Assembly: GCA_002506425.1 (NCBI GenBank)
Contig: DAXO01000055.1
Span: forward strand, 8,693-23,694
Length of the DNA stretch: 15,002 bases
Source: Methanomassiliicoccaceae archaeon UBA480
Lineage (GTDB): Archaea > Thermoplasmatota > Thermoplasmata > Methanomassiliicoccales > Methanomethylophilaceae
Direction of reading: 5' to 3'
Under the pieces are notes generated by a model that did no database searches, had not been told where the DNA came from, and saw only the letters and a list, made by a program, of their open reading frames with translations. Below, piece after piece: positions 1 through 6,730 of this stretch; positions within the stretch are counted from its first letter, which is position 1; each line of letters begins with the position of its first letter. The position numbers were made by a program, and so were the translations under genes.

Positions 1-89
1 GTCTCATCTTCGAGTTCCAGGTCGAGATGCACCGGTTCAGGAAGGGCCGGATGCTGGGGTCCGAACGGGACTATCGTCCTCTTGCCCAT
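1..89 (-). CDS. echE: Ech hydrogenase large subunit EchE (NuoD-like), N-terminal fragment
   Basis: Partial gene: only the first 29 codons are present and the rest lies before the window start. The translation contains PFGPQHPALPEPVHLDLELE, which matches the N-terminus of the 49-kDa/NuoD/HycE/EchE family (a GPQHPA motif followed by P-E-P/H). In Ech this subunit binds the [NiFe] centre and faces the cytoplasm on the membrane complex. The ATG at 89 is preceded by a strong Shine-Dalgarno (GGAGG at 101-97, 7 nt spacer). The gene overlaps the end of echD by 19 bp, so translation is probably coupled. The CxxC metal-binding motifs fall outside the window, so a working hydrogenase site cannot be confirmed here. 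The assignment rests on the N-terminal motif plus the echABCD order upstream. Confidence 0.85.
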   Translation of the reverse strand, partial: MGKRTIVPFGPQHPALPEPVHLDLELEDE

Positions 90-442
90 CGCTCCGCCTC
101 CTTCGCTTTCCAAGGGGTCTTCGTTCCGAGGCGGAAGAAGCTGCCCTTGTAGTCCATCTCCATGCCGTCGAACTCCACACCGAACAGGTCGTGGATCTCG
201 TTCTCGTAGACGAATGCCGACCAGTAAGAGGGCGTTATGCTGTCGATCCGTCCTTCGGGGGATACGCGGACCCTCAGGTTCCTGAGGACCCCGTCCCTGT
301 CGAAGCTGTACAGCAGCTCCGTTCCGTCGCCCTCCGTCAGGGCGCATATCTGGACGATCCGGTATCCTTCCCTCTTCAGATCCCCCGCCGTGCTGCGGAT
401 CGATCCCGCGTCGGCATCCTCGAACGTCTGGTCCTGGCGCAT
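71..442 (-). CDS. echD: Ech hydrogenase subunit EchD (NuoC / 30-kDa-like)
   Basis: 123-residue subunit of the energy-converting hydrogenase, homologous to the 30-kDa (NuoC) subunit of complex I. The family signature is seen at about residues 76-92 (SAFVYENEIHDLFGVEF; the usual pattern is E-x-E-x-x-D-x-F-G-x-x-F). The short length fits stand-alone EchD/MbhK-type proteins rather than HycE-type fusions. It should sit in the cytoplasmic arm, bridging the small and large subunits. The start at 442 is supported by a GGAGG ribosome-binding site at 454-450, 7 nt upstream. That start lies inside echC, giving an unusually long 67-bp overlap. The gene ends in TAG at 73-71, inside echE. No other Met occurs before about residue 94, so a later start is unlikely. 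Confidence 0.88.
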   Translation of the reverse strand: MRQDQTFEDADAGSIRSTAGDLKREGYRIVQICALTEGDGTELLYSFDRDGVLRNLRVRVSPEGRIDSITPSYWSAFVYENEIHDLFGVEFDGMEMDYKGSFFRLGTKTPWKAKEAERWARGR

Positions 443-873
443 CGCTTCTCCTCCATGCGGGCGCGCTTCTCTTCAAGGACGGCCGCGCCCTTCAGTATCC
501 CGTCCAGTATGGATTCGGGCCTCGCGGCGCATCCCGGGACGTAGACATCCACCGGGACGGCTTTGTCGGCTCCTCCGATGATGTTGTAGCAGTCTCTGAA
601 TATGCCGCCGTTGCAGGCGCATATCCCGACGGCCACGACCGCCTTCGGATCCGGCATCTGCTCGTAGAGCCTCTTCACCACGGGCATGCTCTGGCTGTTC
701 ACCGCCCCGGTGATCAGCAGGATGTCCGCCTGCCTGGGGTCCCCTGTGCTGACCACGCCGAGCCTCTCGGCGTCGTACAGAGGCGTGAGGCAGGCCAGCA
801 CCTCTATGTCGCATCCGTTGCAGCTGGAGCCGTCGTAGTGGAGAACCCACGGGGATCCCGACATCCTCTTCAT
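376..873 (-). CDS. echC: Ech hydrogenase small subunit EchC (NuoB-like)
   Basis: 165-residue small subunit carrying the proximal [4Fe-4S] cluster of the energy-converting hydrogenase. The four ligands are visible: C18 and C21 in SSCNGCDIEVLACLTP, C85 in GICACNGG, and C115 in VPGCAARPES. The CxxC spacing is the hydrogenase type, not the vicinal CC of complex I NuoB, and the segment HYDGSSCNGCDIEV is typical of EchC. The ATG at 873 overlaps the echB stop as ATGA, implying coupled translation. The last ~40 residues are Arg/Lys-rich and low in complexity; from 442 down to the stop at 376 this stretch is read in a different frame from echD. The core ends around residue 135, so the tail is an extension of uncertain worth. 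The frame stays open upstream to 1875 inside echB, but only the part from 873 resembles a protein family. Confidence 0.92.
   Translation of the reverse strand: MKRMSGSPWVLHYDGSSCNGCDIEVLACLTPLYDAERLGVVSTGDPRQADILLITGAVNSQSMPVVKRLYEQMPDPKAVVAVGICACNGGIFRDCYNIIGGADKAVPVDVYVPGCAARPESILDGILKGAAVLEEKRARMEEKRCARTRRSRMPTRDRSAARRGI
450..454 (-). promoter_or_regulatory. Shine-Dalgarno site of echD inside echC
   Basis: On the minus strand GGAGG lies 7 nt before the echD ATG at 442. It decides the echD start and therefore confirms the long overlap with the echC 3' end. Confidence 0.75.
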
Positions 874-1742
874 GATATCACCATCAGCACCGCCAGGTTC
901 CCCAGTCCGAGGACCAGCGCGGCGATCCATCCGGCCTTTATCGCCGTGCGCCACCCCATGCGGGCGAACCCGTTGCCCACCCATGTCTCGAGAAGGAACA
1001 CGAGCAAGGCCGCGATCGTCCCCGCCAGCAGGCCGGCCCACGTCCCGTTCAGGAAGAACAGCGCCGCGATTCCGAGCATCATGACGGTCCCGTACCAGTG
1101 CGAGACCTCCATCATCGCGTACGTGCGGCCTGAGAACTCGGTCGCCATCCCCTGGACTATGTCCTGGTGGGCGTGATGGGACATGCCCAGGTCGAACGGG
1201 GGCTTGCGGAGCATCATCGCGAGCACGACGACTAATCCGGCGAACAGCCCGAGCATCGGCACGATATGGGGGCCGCTGCGGGCGATGTCTTCGACCATCA
1301 GGCTGCCGCCGGAGGCCAGGTAGAATCCTGCGGCGATCATCAGGATCATCGGCTCGTACGACATCGCGATGTAGAGCTCCCTCTGCGCCCCCACCTGGGA
1401 GAACGGGGATCCGGTGCAGTATGCGGCCAGGACGAGGAACGTCTCGGCCAGCGTCAGAGTGAACACCGCTAGCAGCAGATCCATTCCAGCGAAGAGCAGG
1501 GCTCCGGCGACGGCGGTCCATACGAGATGGCTTGCGACGTAGAAGTCCTGGAACCTGTTGGGCGCGGAGCGCTCCTTGGCCATGAGCTTGCGGAAATCGC
1601 GCCAGGGCTGGACCATCGGAGGTCCGCGGCGGCCCTGCATTCTCGCGGAGACCTTCCTGTCTATCCCGGCGAGCAGGCATCCCATCGCCGGAGCCAGGAC
1701 CACGAAAATCAGCGCCAGGACCACGTGCATGATGCCGCTCAT
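870..1742 (-). CDS. echB: Ech hydrogenase membrane subunit EchB (NuoH-like)
   Basis: 290-residue integral membrane protein of the NuoH / HycD / EchB family, which anchors the hydrogenase module to the ion-translocating module. Several hydrophobic segments span the length (for example around residues 5-25, 72-105, 130-145, 160-178, 218-255 and 270-290). The family motif lies near residues 179-205: RKPPFDLGMSHHAHQDIVQG followed by a TEFSG segment. The early basic loop, with DRKVSARMQGRRGPP at about residues 28-42, is also characteristic. The ATG at 1742 overlaps the echA stop (ATGA) and is preceded by a G-rich run that can act as a ribosome-binding site. Another in-frame ATG six codons upstream would lie inside echA and is less likely. 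Length is normal for the family. Confidence 0.93.
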   Translation of the reverse strand: MSGIMHVVLALIFVVLAPAMGCLLAGIDRKVSARMQGRRGPPMVQPWRDFRKLMAKERSAPNRFQDFYVASHLVWTAVAGALLFAGMDLLLAVFTLTLAETFLVLAAYCTGSPFSQVGAQRELYIAMSYEPMILMIAAGFYLASGGSLMVEDIARSGPHIVPMLGLFAGLVVVLAMMLRKPPFDLGMSHHAHQDIVQGMATEFSGRTYAMMEVSHWYGTVMMLGIAALFFLNGTWAGLLAGTIAALLVFLLETWVGNGFARMGWRTAIKAGWIAALVLGLGNLAVLMVIS

Positions 1743-3646
1743 GCCATGCACCCCCAGCATGCCGTTGCGATGCATATCGCGATGACGGCGGAGGCGATGG
1801 CCTCCCCGGTCCTTCCGATCCTCTTCTCTCCGAACCAGCCTTCCAGATACCAGTTCCTGAGGGATATCTCCACATGATCGCCCATCGACCCGGAGTATCC
1901 CCCCTCCACCGGCGGAAGGCCGGACATGTAGATGCCGGACGATCCCGTCCGCCCTCTTCCGAAGAACGGCAGGAAGACCATCACCAGGGCGGCCGCCATG
2001 ATGGGCAGAAGCAGCGCGTTCCCGCCGCTCAGGACGTCTGCGACGAATCCTCCCGGGAAGGCCGAGTCCACCCAGGGAGCGACCAGGCATCCGGATATCA
2101 GCGGGTAGCAGAGGCATGCGGCCACCGCCATGATCGCAAGGGCCGCGAGTACGAATCTCTCCTGGGGCCTTACGGCCCCTTCGACGTCTTCCTGGCCGCC
2201 GGCCGAGCATGACAGCTTTCCGAGCCACTTCGTCCAATAGAATCCTGTGGCGGCGCTTCCGAAAGCGACGAAGCCGACGAGCATCAGCGACAGCGGATCG
2301 GACGGATCCAAGAACGATACGAAGGCGCTCCATTTGGCCACGAGCATGCCGAACGGTGCCAGGAACATGGCAGCGATTCCAATCATCATCACCCGAGCCA
2401 GGCGGGGCATCCTGTCGAACAGCAGGTCCATATCCTCTATGTTCCTGCTTCCTATGCGGTGCTCGGCGGTTCCGACGCACAGGAACAGGAGCGATTTGGT
2501 CACGGCGTGGAATATCATCAGCATGATTCCCGCCCAGACCGCGTCGGCTGTTCCGACTCCGGCGCAGGCTGCGATAAGGCCCAGATTGGATACCGTGGAG
2601 TATGCGAGTACCCTCTTGGCGTTGCTCTGGGAGATCGCAGCCATCGATGCCAGGAGGAACGTGATCCCTCCCACGGTCATCGTCATGCATCCGGCGATGT
2701 TCCCGTGGAGGAGGGGGGACAGCTTCAGCAGGACGAACACCCCCGCCTTCACCATCGTGGACGAGTGCAGCAGCGCGGATGTAGGCGTGGGAGCGACCAT
2801 TGCTCCCAGGAGCCATGTATGGAACGGCATCAGTGCGGATTTCACGATTCCGGATACGGCCAGCAGGATCACTGCGACGAGGATCCATCCTCCGATCCCG
2901 GGGCCCGATGCCAGCAGAGACGACAGAGACAGGACGCCTTCCGTCTCCGACAGGACGATCAGCGCTGCGACGAACGCTATGCCGCCCACGAGATTCATCG
3001 TCAGCTGGCGGAACGAGCTGTCCTCCGCCTCGCCGGTGCGCGTGAATCCTATCAATGCGAATGAGCACAGCGTCGTAATCTCCCAGAAGAAGAACATCCA
3101 CGAAAGGTCGTCCGACAGGACGATGCCGAACATGGCGCTGAGGAACGTGAACAGCAGGAAGAAGAACCACGGCCTTCTGTCAGGGGCTCCGGTCTGCTCC
3201 TGGTAGTCGCGCATGTATCCGACCGCGTACACGCAGATCAGACTGCCGATCACTCCGACGATCAGGACCATCGCGATCCCGAGATCGTCAAGATACAGCC
3301 CGCTTCCTCCGGCATCCTTTCCGAACACGGATTCGAACGATATCGTCAGAACGAGCTGGACCGCCCCCAGGACGGATGCCGCATACCGCCTGCATCTTAT
3401 TCCGAGGGCGATGACGATTAACCCGAGGATCGCTTCCACGGCGAACATGGCCGCATCCACGGTCTCGCTCGGAGCGAGGAACGGCTCAGGCTCCCCCAGA
3501 TGGATCGCCGCCACAGCGATCGATGTCGCTGCGACTCCTGCGGCCCCGATCCCTACGACGGCTCCGCGGATCCTGTCGTTCCTGACCGCGAGCAGAACGC
3601 ATGCGATCAGGAACGGGAGAACCATCAGCAATACGACGTCATCCAT
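1739..3646 (-). CDS. echA: Ech hydrogenase membrane subunit EchA (NuoL / Mrp antiporter-like)
   Basis: 635-residue polytopic membrane protein, the ion-translocating subunit of Ech, homologous to NuoL, HyfB and MrpA. Two motifs of the proton-antiporter M domain are clear: DDLSWMFFFWEITTLCSF, with the channel glutamate E189, and VSGIVKSALMPFHTWL, with the channel lysine K269. The latter is followed by PTPTSALLHSSTMVKAG, with K300. The size fits EchA. It is the first gene of the operon. Its ATG at 3646 follows a purine-rich leader with a weak GGGAG-type site, and a TATA-like box lies about 55 bp upstream. Its stop overlaps echB. In Ech it moves H+ or Na+ across the membrane, driven by electron flow between ferredoxin and the [NiFe] site; the ion cannot be told from this sequence. 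Confidence 0.94.
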   Translation of the reverse strand: MDDVVLLMVLPFLIACVLLAVRNDRIRGAVVGIGAAGVAATSIAVAAIHLGEPEPFLAPSETVDAAMFAVEAILGLIVIALGIRCRRYAASVLGAVQLVLTISFESVFGKDAGGSGLYLDDLGIAMVLIVGVIGSLICVYAVGYMRDYQEQTGAPDRRPWFFFLLFTFLSAMFGIVLSDDLSWMFFFWEITTLCSFALIGFTRTGEAEDSSFRQLTMNLVGGIAFVAALIVLSETEGVLSLSSLLASGPGIGGWILVAVILLAVSGIVKSALMPFHTWLLGAMVAPTPTSALLHSSTMVKAGVFVLLKLSPLLHGNIAGCMTMTVGGITFLLASMAAISQSNAKRVLAYSTVSNLGLIAACAGVGTADAVWAGIMLMIFHAVTKSLLFLCVGTAEHRIGSRNIEDMDLLFDRMPRLARVMMIGIAAMFLAPFGMLVAKWSAFVSFLDPSDPLSLMLVGFVAFGSAATGFYWTKWLGKLSCSAGGQEDVEGAVRPQERFVLAALAIMAVAACLCYPLISGCLVAPWVDSAFPGGFVADVLSGGNALLLPIMAAALVMVFLPFFGRGRTGSSGIYMSGLPPVEGGYSGSMGDHVEISLRNWYLEGWFGEKRIGRTGEAIASAVIAICIATACWGCMA

Positions 3647-3697
3647 ATTCCCGCTCCCGGCTGTCTGGAAGTTATGTCTATGGAGCGATTCACCGAC

Positions 3698-3704
3698 TAT
3701 ATAT
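3698..3704 (-). promoter_or_regulatory. Candidate TATA box of the ech operon
   Basis: An AT-only TATATAT run in a GC-rich 140-bp divergent intergenic region. An archaeal start site about 25 bp downstream on the minus strand would fall near 3673-3676, giving a leader of about 27-30 nt before echA. That leader length fits the presence of a purine-rich ribosome-binding stretch. Confidence 0.55.
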
Positions 3705-3756
3705 CGTCTTGTCCAGAGTCATCTCGATGTTCAGTTCCGTGTAATCTTGACGCGTG

Positions 3757-3764
3757 CTTTTAAT
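3757..3764 (+). promoter_or_regulatory. Candidate TATA box of the DUF234 ATPase gene
   Basis: CTTTTAAT is centred about 27 bp before the ATG at 3787, the spacing expected if the transcript starts at or next to the start codon (leaderless). This argues for the ATG at 3787 rather than the upstream in-frame GTG at 3754, which would overlap the box. Confidence 0.5.
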
Positions 3765-3786
3765 CTGGAGATGCATACCGTTCTGC

Positions 3787-5328
3787 ATGGATGGATGTGT
3801 TGGGCGCTCGGAGGAACTGGCATTCCTCAACGACCTGTGGGCGAAGGCGCCCATGTCCTGCGCGGTGTGCGGTCGCCGCCACCTCGGCAAAACTACGCTG
3901 CTGAAGGAGTTCGTGAAGGACAAGGACCACATCTACATCACGGGGACTGCCGGATTGCGCTCCGACAACCTGGAGGAGATCAACCGCGCTCTCGGGGCCT
4001 TCTCGGGGAAGAAGGAGAAGATCACCGACATCATAGACCTCTTCCCCCGCATAAAGCAGATCTGCGGGAAGAGGAAGGTGGCCGTCATCATAGACCGCCT
4101 GAGCGATCTGGCCTCCAATTTCGAGGAGATCAACGCCTATATCCGCAGCTTCATGAACAGGGAGATGGGGAGCACCAAGATCTTCCTGGTCGTTTGCGAC
4201 AACGACAATTCGATCTTCGGACGCTTCTACTACACCCTGGAGCTCAAGCCCATGAGCTACCTGGACTGCAAGGGGTTCCATCCCGGATACACCGACCTGC
4301 AGCAGCTGCAGGCGTTCGCCATGCTCGGAGGGACTCCCGCATATCATCACATCCTCGGCGACAGGGACCCCATCGACGTGCTCCGCAACGAGATGTTCGA
4401 TCACATGTCGGTGTTCTCCCTCGAGGCGGAGAGCATGGTGTCGTCGGAGGTCTTCTCGCTCGACGGCTGCACGAAGGTCCTCGCCGCCATGTCCAGAGGG
4501 GCCGAGGGGATCCGCGAGATATCGTCCCGCACCCAGATGGCCTCATCGTACTGCTCCAAGCTGGTCGAGGAGATGGAGCACAAGGGCCTGCTGCAGAAGG
4601 AGGTCTCGTCGGGCATCTCCCGCAGGGCCGTCTACACGATCAACAGCAACATCCTGAGGTTCTACCATCAGGTGATCTACAGATACACCCACATGGTGGA
4701 GTTCGAATCCGCTTCCGACGCGTTCGCGGCGGCAGAGAGGGACATCGCCATGTACATGGAGCGCGGCTTCAAGACGGTCTGCATGGACTACGTCGCCCAG
4801 AAGTACGAGTACAAGTTCATAGGAAAGCTCAGAAGGAAGGACGACACGGTCGACGACGTCATAGATTTCGTCGCATCCGTCAACATCGACGGGAAGCCAC
4901 GCACCATGGTCGCGAGATGCAGGCTGTCCGGGAATCCCGTGGGGAAGCCGGATCTGGACGAGCTCGTCGCCCGCGCCAAGAAGGTGGACGGCTCCTCCAA
5001 GATGTACGTCCTGTTCTCCGGATCCGGTTTCTCGCAGGACCTGGTCAAGGCCGTCCAGAAGGATGCGAGCACCGTCCTGCTGACTCTAGAGGACGTCTAC
5101 AAGGGTCGATCATGGGATCGATCGTCTCCATCGACGCGGGGACCACCAGCGTCCGCACCATGCTATTCGGCCGGAGAGGCGAGGTCCTCGCGGTCGCCCA
5201 GAGGCCGATACGCCAGATCTATCCGAGTCCGGGGATGGTGGAGCACGATCCCGCCGAGATCTGGGAGGCCTGCAGGACGACCGTCCGCGAGGCGATGTCC
5301 CGCCGTCCGGATGGAGCGGACCCGATAG
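3787..5328 (+). CDS. Archaeal AAA-type ATPase with C-terminal DUF234-like domain, degenerate motifs
   Basis: 513 residues, of which only about the first 440 look like the family. It resembles the archaeal ATP-binding / DUF234 family: VGRSEELAFLNDL at the start, a Walker A motif GRRHLGKTT (residues 29-37), MLGGTPAYHHIL (about 179-190), a winged-helix-like segment (about 240-275) and a DUF234 part (about 320-438). Key positions are eroded. Walker B reads VAVIIDRLSDL, with Arg where the family usually has the catalytic Glu. The sensor region that is usually SGS reads CDNDNS. The nuclease-like E-C-K of the DUF234 part reads RCR. After K439 the frame runs 217 bp into glpK as a low-complexity basic tail, ending in TAG at 5326-5328; the native stop was probably lost near codon 441. 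The molecular role of this family is not well defined. The start was chosen from the family N-terminus and the promoter spacing. Confidence 0.8.
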   Translation: MDGCVGRSEELAFLNDLWAKAPMSCAVCGRRHLGKTTLLKEFVKDKDHIYITGTAGLRSDNLEEINRALGAFSGKKEKITDIIDLFPRIKQICGKRKVAVIIDRLSDLASNFEEINAYIRSFMNREMGSTKIFLVVCDNDNSIFGRFYYTLELKPMSYLDCKGFHPGYTDLQQLQAFAMLGGTPAYHHILGDRDPIDVLRNEMFDHMSVFSLEAESMVSSEVFSLDGCTKVLAAMSRGAEGIREISSRTQMASSYCSKLVEEMEHKGLLQKEVSSGISRRAVYTINSNILRFYHQVIYRYTHMVEFESASDAFAAAERDIAMYMERGFKTVCMDYVAQKYEYKFIGKLRRKDDTVDDVIDFVASVNIDGKPRTMVARCRLSGNPVGKPDLDELVARAKKVDGSSKMYVLFSGSGFSQDLVKAVQKDASTVLLTLEDVYKGRSWDRSSPSTRGPPASAPCYSAGEARSSRSPRGRYARSIRVRGWWSTIPPRSGRPAGRPSARRCPAVRMERTR

Positions 5329-6671
5329 CGCTGGCCGTGGCCAACCAGAGGGAGACCGCGGTCATGTGGGACCGCTTCACCGGGAGGCCGCTCTGCAACG
5401 CGATCGTCTGGCAGGACAGGAGGACCGCCCCGTTCTGCGATGAGCTGAAGGACAGGGGGCTCGACGACGAGGTCTTCGGGCGGACGGGGCTCCATATCGA
5501 CCCGTACTTCACCGGGACGAAGATCAGGTGGATGCTCGACAACGTCCCGGGCGCGAAGGAGGCGGCGGATTCCGGCAGGGCGATAGCCGGCACCGTCGAT
5601 TCGTGGCTGATATGGAATCTGACCGGAGGGAGGGTGCATGCGACCGACCGCTCCAATGCATCCCGCACCATGCTATTCGACCTGAGGGGCCTGGATTGGG
5701 ACCAGGACCTTCTGGATATCGTCGGCGTCCCGCGCCGGATGCTTCCGGATCCGGAACCCACTGGTCACGTTTTCGGAACCACCGATCCGGATGCCATCGG
5801 AGCGGAGATCCCGATAGCGGCATCCATGGGGGACCAGCAGGCCGCGCTGCTCGGGCAGCTGTGCCTCGATGAGGGCGACGTCAAGATAACGTTCGGAACG
5901 GGAGGGTTCCTGCTGATGAACATCGGCTCGTCGCCGAAGCTATCCCGCAACGGCCTTCTCACCACGGTCGCACGCTCCGCGGGAGGAAGAACCACCTATG
6001 CGGTCGAAGGCTCGATATACATAGCCGGGGCGGCGATCCAATGGCTAAGGGACGAGCTGCAGATCGTGGAGGCCTCCGCCGAGACCGAGCGCATGGCCCG
6101 CAGCGTCCCCGATACGGCGGGATGCACCATCGTCCCTGCATTCACGGGTTTGGGGGCCCCGCATTGGGACCAGGGCGCCCGCGGCGCGATAATGGGTCTG
6201 ACCCGCGGAACCAACAGGAACCATCTGGCCCGCGCGGCCCTCGAATCGGTCGCGCTGCAGGCATGCGACGTCATCGGAGCCATGGCCGCCGATGCCGGAA
6301 GGCTTCCTTCGTCCGTCAAGGTCGACGGAGGAGCGAGCGCCAACGGATTCCTATGCGAATTCCTGGCCGACATGGTCGGAACCAGGGTGCTGAGGCCGAA
6401 GGTCCTGGAGTCCACCGCGCTGGGCGCGGCTTACGAGGCCGGACTGACTGCGGGATTCTGGAACGGTATCGATGATCTCCGCAGCAATTGGGTGCTCGAC
6501 AGGGAGTTCGATCCTTCGATGACGGAAAAAGAGCGTTCCGACAGGCTCTCCCAATGGGAAAAGGCGATCAGATGCGCCAAGATATGGTCCTCGATATGCA
6601 ACAGAGGTCGACGTGTCTATCGATTCGGTGTCAACAATATGTATCGATTCCATATTCTATACACATTATAG
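5112..6671 (+). CDS. glpK: Glycerol kinase GlpK (FGGY family)
   Basis: Phosphorylates glycerol with ATP to sn-glycerol 3-phosphate in the cytoplasm. Family motifs run the full length: DAGTTSVRTMLF near the N-terminus, QIYPSPGMVEHDP, NQRETAVMWDR, PYFTGTKIRWMLDNV, SNASRTMLFDL, GDQQAALLGQL, GSIYIAGAAIQWLRDEL and VPAFTGLGAPHWDQGARGAI. Residues matching the E. coli glycerol-binding set (R83, E84, Y135, D245) are R80, E81, Y132 and D241. The enterobacterial fructose-1,6-bisphosphate loop (GTRIPI) reads GAEIPI, so that control is probably absent. The normal C-terminus would end near residue 495; here an AT-rich tail extends it to 519, ending in TAG. The ATG at 5112 lies inside the extended ATPase frame with only a weak ribosome-binding site. 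No glycerol facilitator or glycerol-3-phosphate dehydrogenase gene is nearby. Confidence 0.94.
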   Translation: MGSIVSIDAGTTSVRTMLFGRRGEVLAVAQRPIRQIYPSPGMVEHDPAEIWEACRTTVREAMSRRPDGADPIALAVANQRETAVMWDRFTGRPLCNAIVWQDRRTAPFCDELKDRGLDDEVFGRTGLHIDPYFTGTKIRWMLDNVPGAKEAADSGRAIAGTVDSWLIWNLTGGRVHATDRSNASRTMLFDLRGLDWDQDLLDIVGVPRRMLPDPEPTGHVFGTTDPDAIGAEIPIAASMGDQQAALLGQLCLDEGDVKITFGTGGFLLMNIGSSPKLSRNGLLTTVARSAGGRTTYAVEGSIYIAGAAIQWLRDELQIVEASAETERMARSVPDTAGCTIVPAFTGLGAPHWDQGARGAIMGLTRGTNRNHLARAALESVALQACDVIGAMAADAGRLPSSVKVDGGASANGFLCEFLADMVGTRVLRPKVLESTALGAAYEAGLTAGFWNGIDDLRSNWVLDREFDPSMTEKERSDRLSQWEKAIRCAKIWSSICNRGRRVYRFGVNNMYRFHILYTL

Positions 6672-6672
6672 A
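6656..6672. repeat. Inverted repeat, candidate operator upstream of the winged-helix gene
   Basis: TCTATA and TATAGA arms (6 bp, perfect) are separated by a 5-nt spacer. The site overlaps the glpK stop codon and lies about 25 bp before the TATA box of the winged-helix gene. A second small dyad, CTATGATAG (6687-6695), shares the CTAT half-site and abuts the box. Two 9-bp direct copies of TATCGATTC lie just upstream at 6618-6626 and 6642-6650. The setting suggests regulator binding. The region is AT-rich, so chance is possible. Confidence 0.35.
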
Positions 6673-6695
6673 TTGAAATCAGTATTCTATGATAG

Positions 6696-6707
6696 TAAAT
6701 ATTAATA
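6696..6707 (+). promoter_or_regulatory. Candidate TATA box of the winged-helix gene
   Basis: TAAATATTAATA is centred about 29 bp before the ATG at 6731, the spacing for a leaderless or near-leaderless archaeal transcript. It argues for ATG 6731 over the upstream in-frame ATG at 6689, which lies before the box. Confidence 0.6.
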
Positions 6708-6730
6708 GATGCGCCCTGCTCTTTGGCCCC

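Noticed and set aside
874..1875. Upstream extension of the echC frame through echB
   Set aside because: The extension is Arg/Pro/Gly-rich shadow sequence of echB. The EchC family N-terminus begins at the ATG at 873, which overlaps the echB stop as ATGA.
2247..3206. 319-codon plus-strand open frame opposite echA
   Set aside because: Antisense to a conserved membrane subunit, with no recognisable domain and no promoter or ribosome-binding site.
3213..5111. In-frame upstream extension of glpK, giving an open frame of 1152 codons
   Set aside because: Only the part from 5112 resembles a protein family. The upstream part is a shadow of echA (antisense) and of the ATPase gene.
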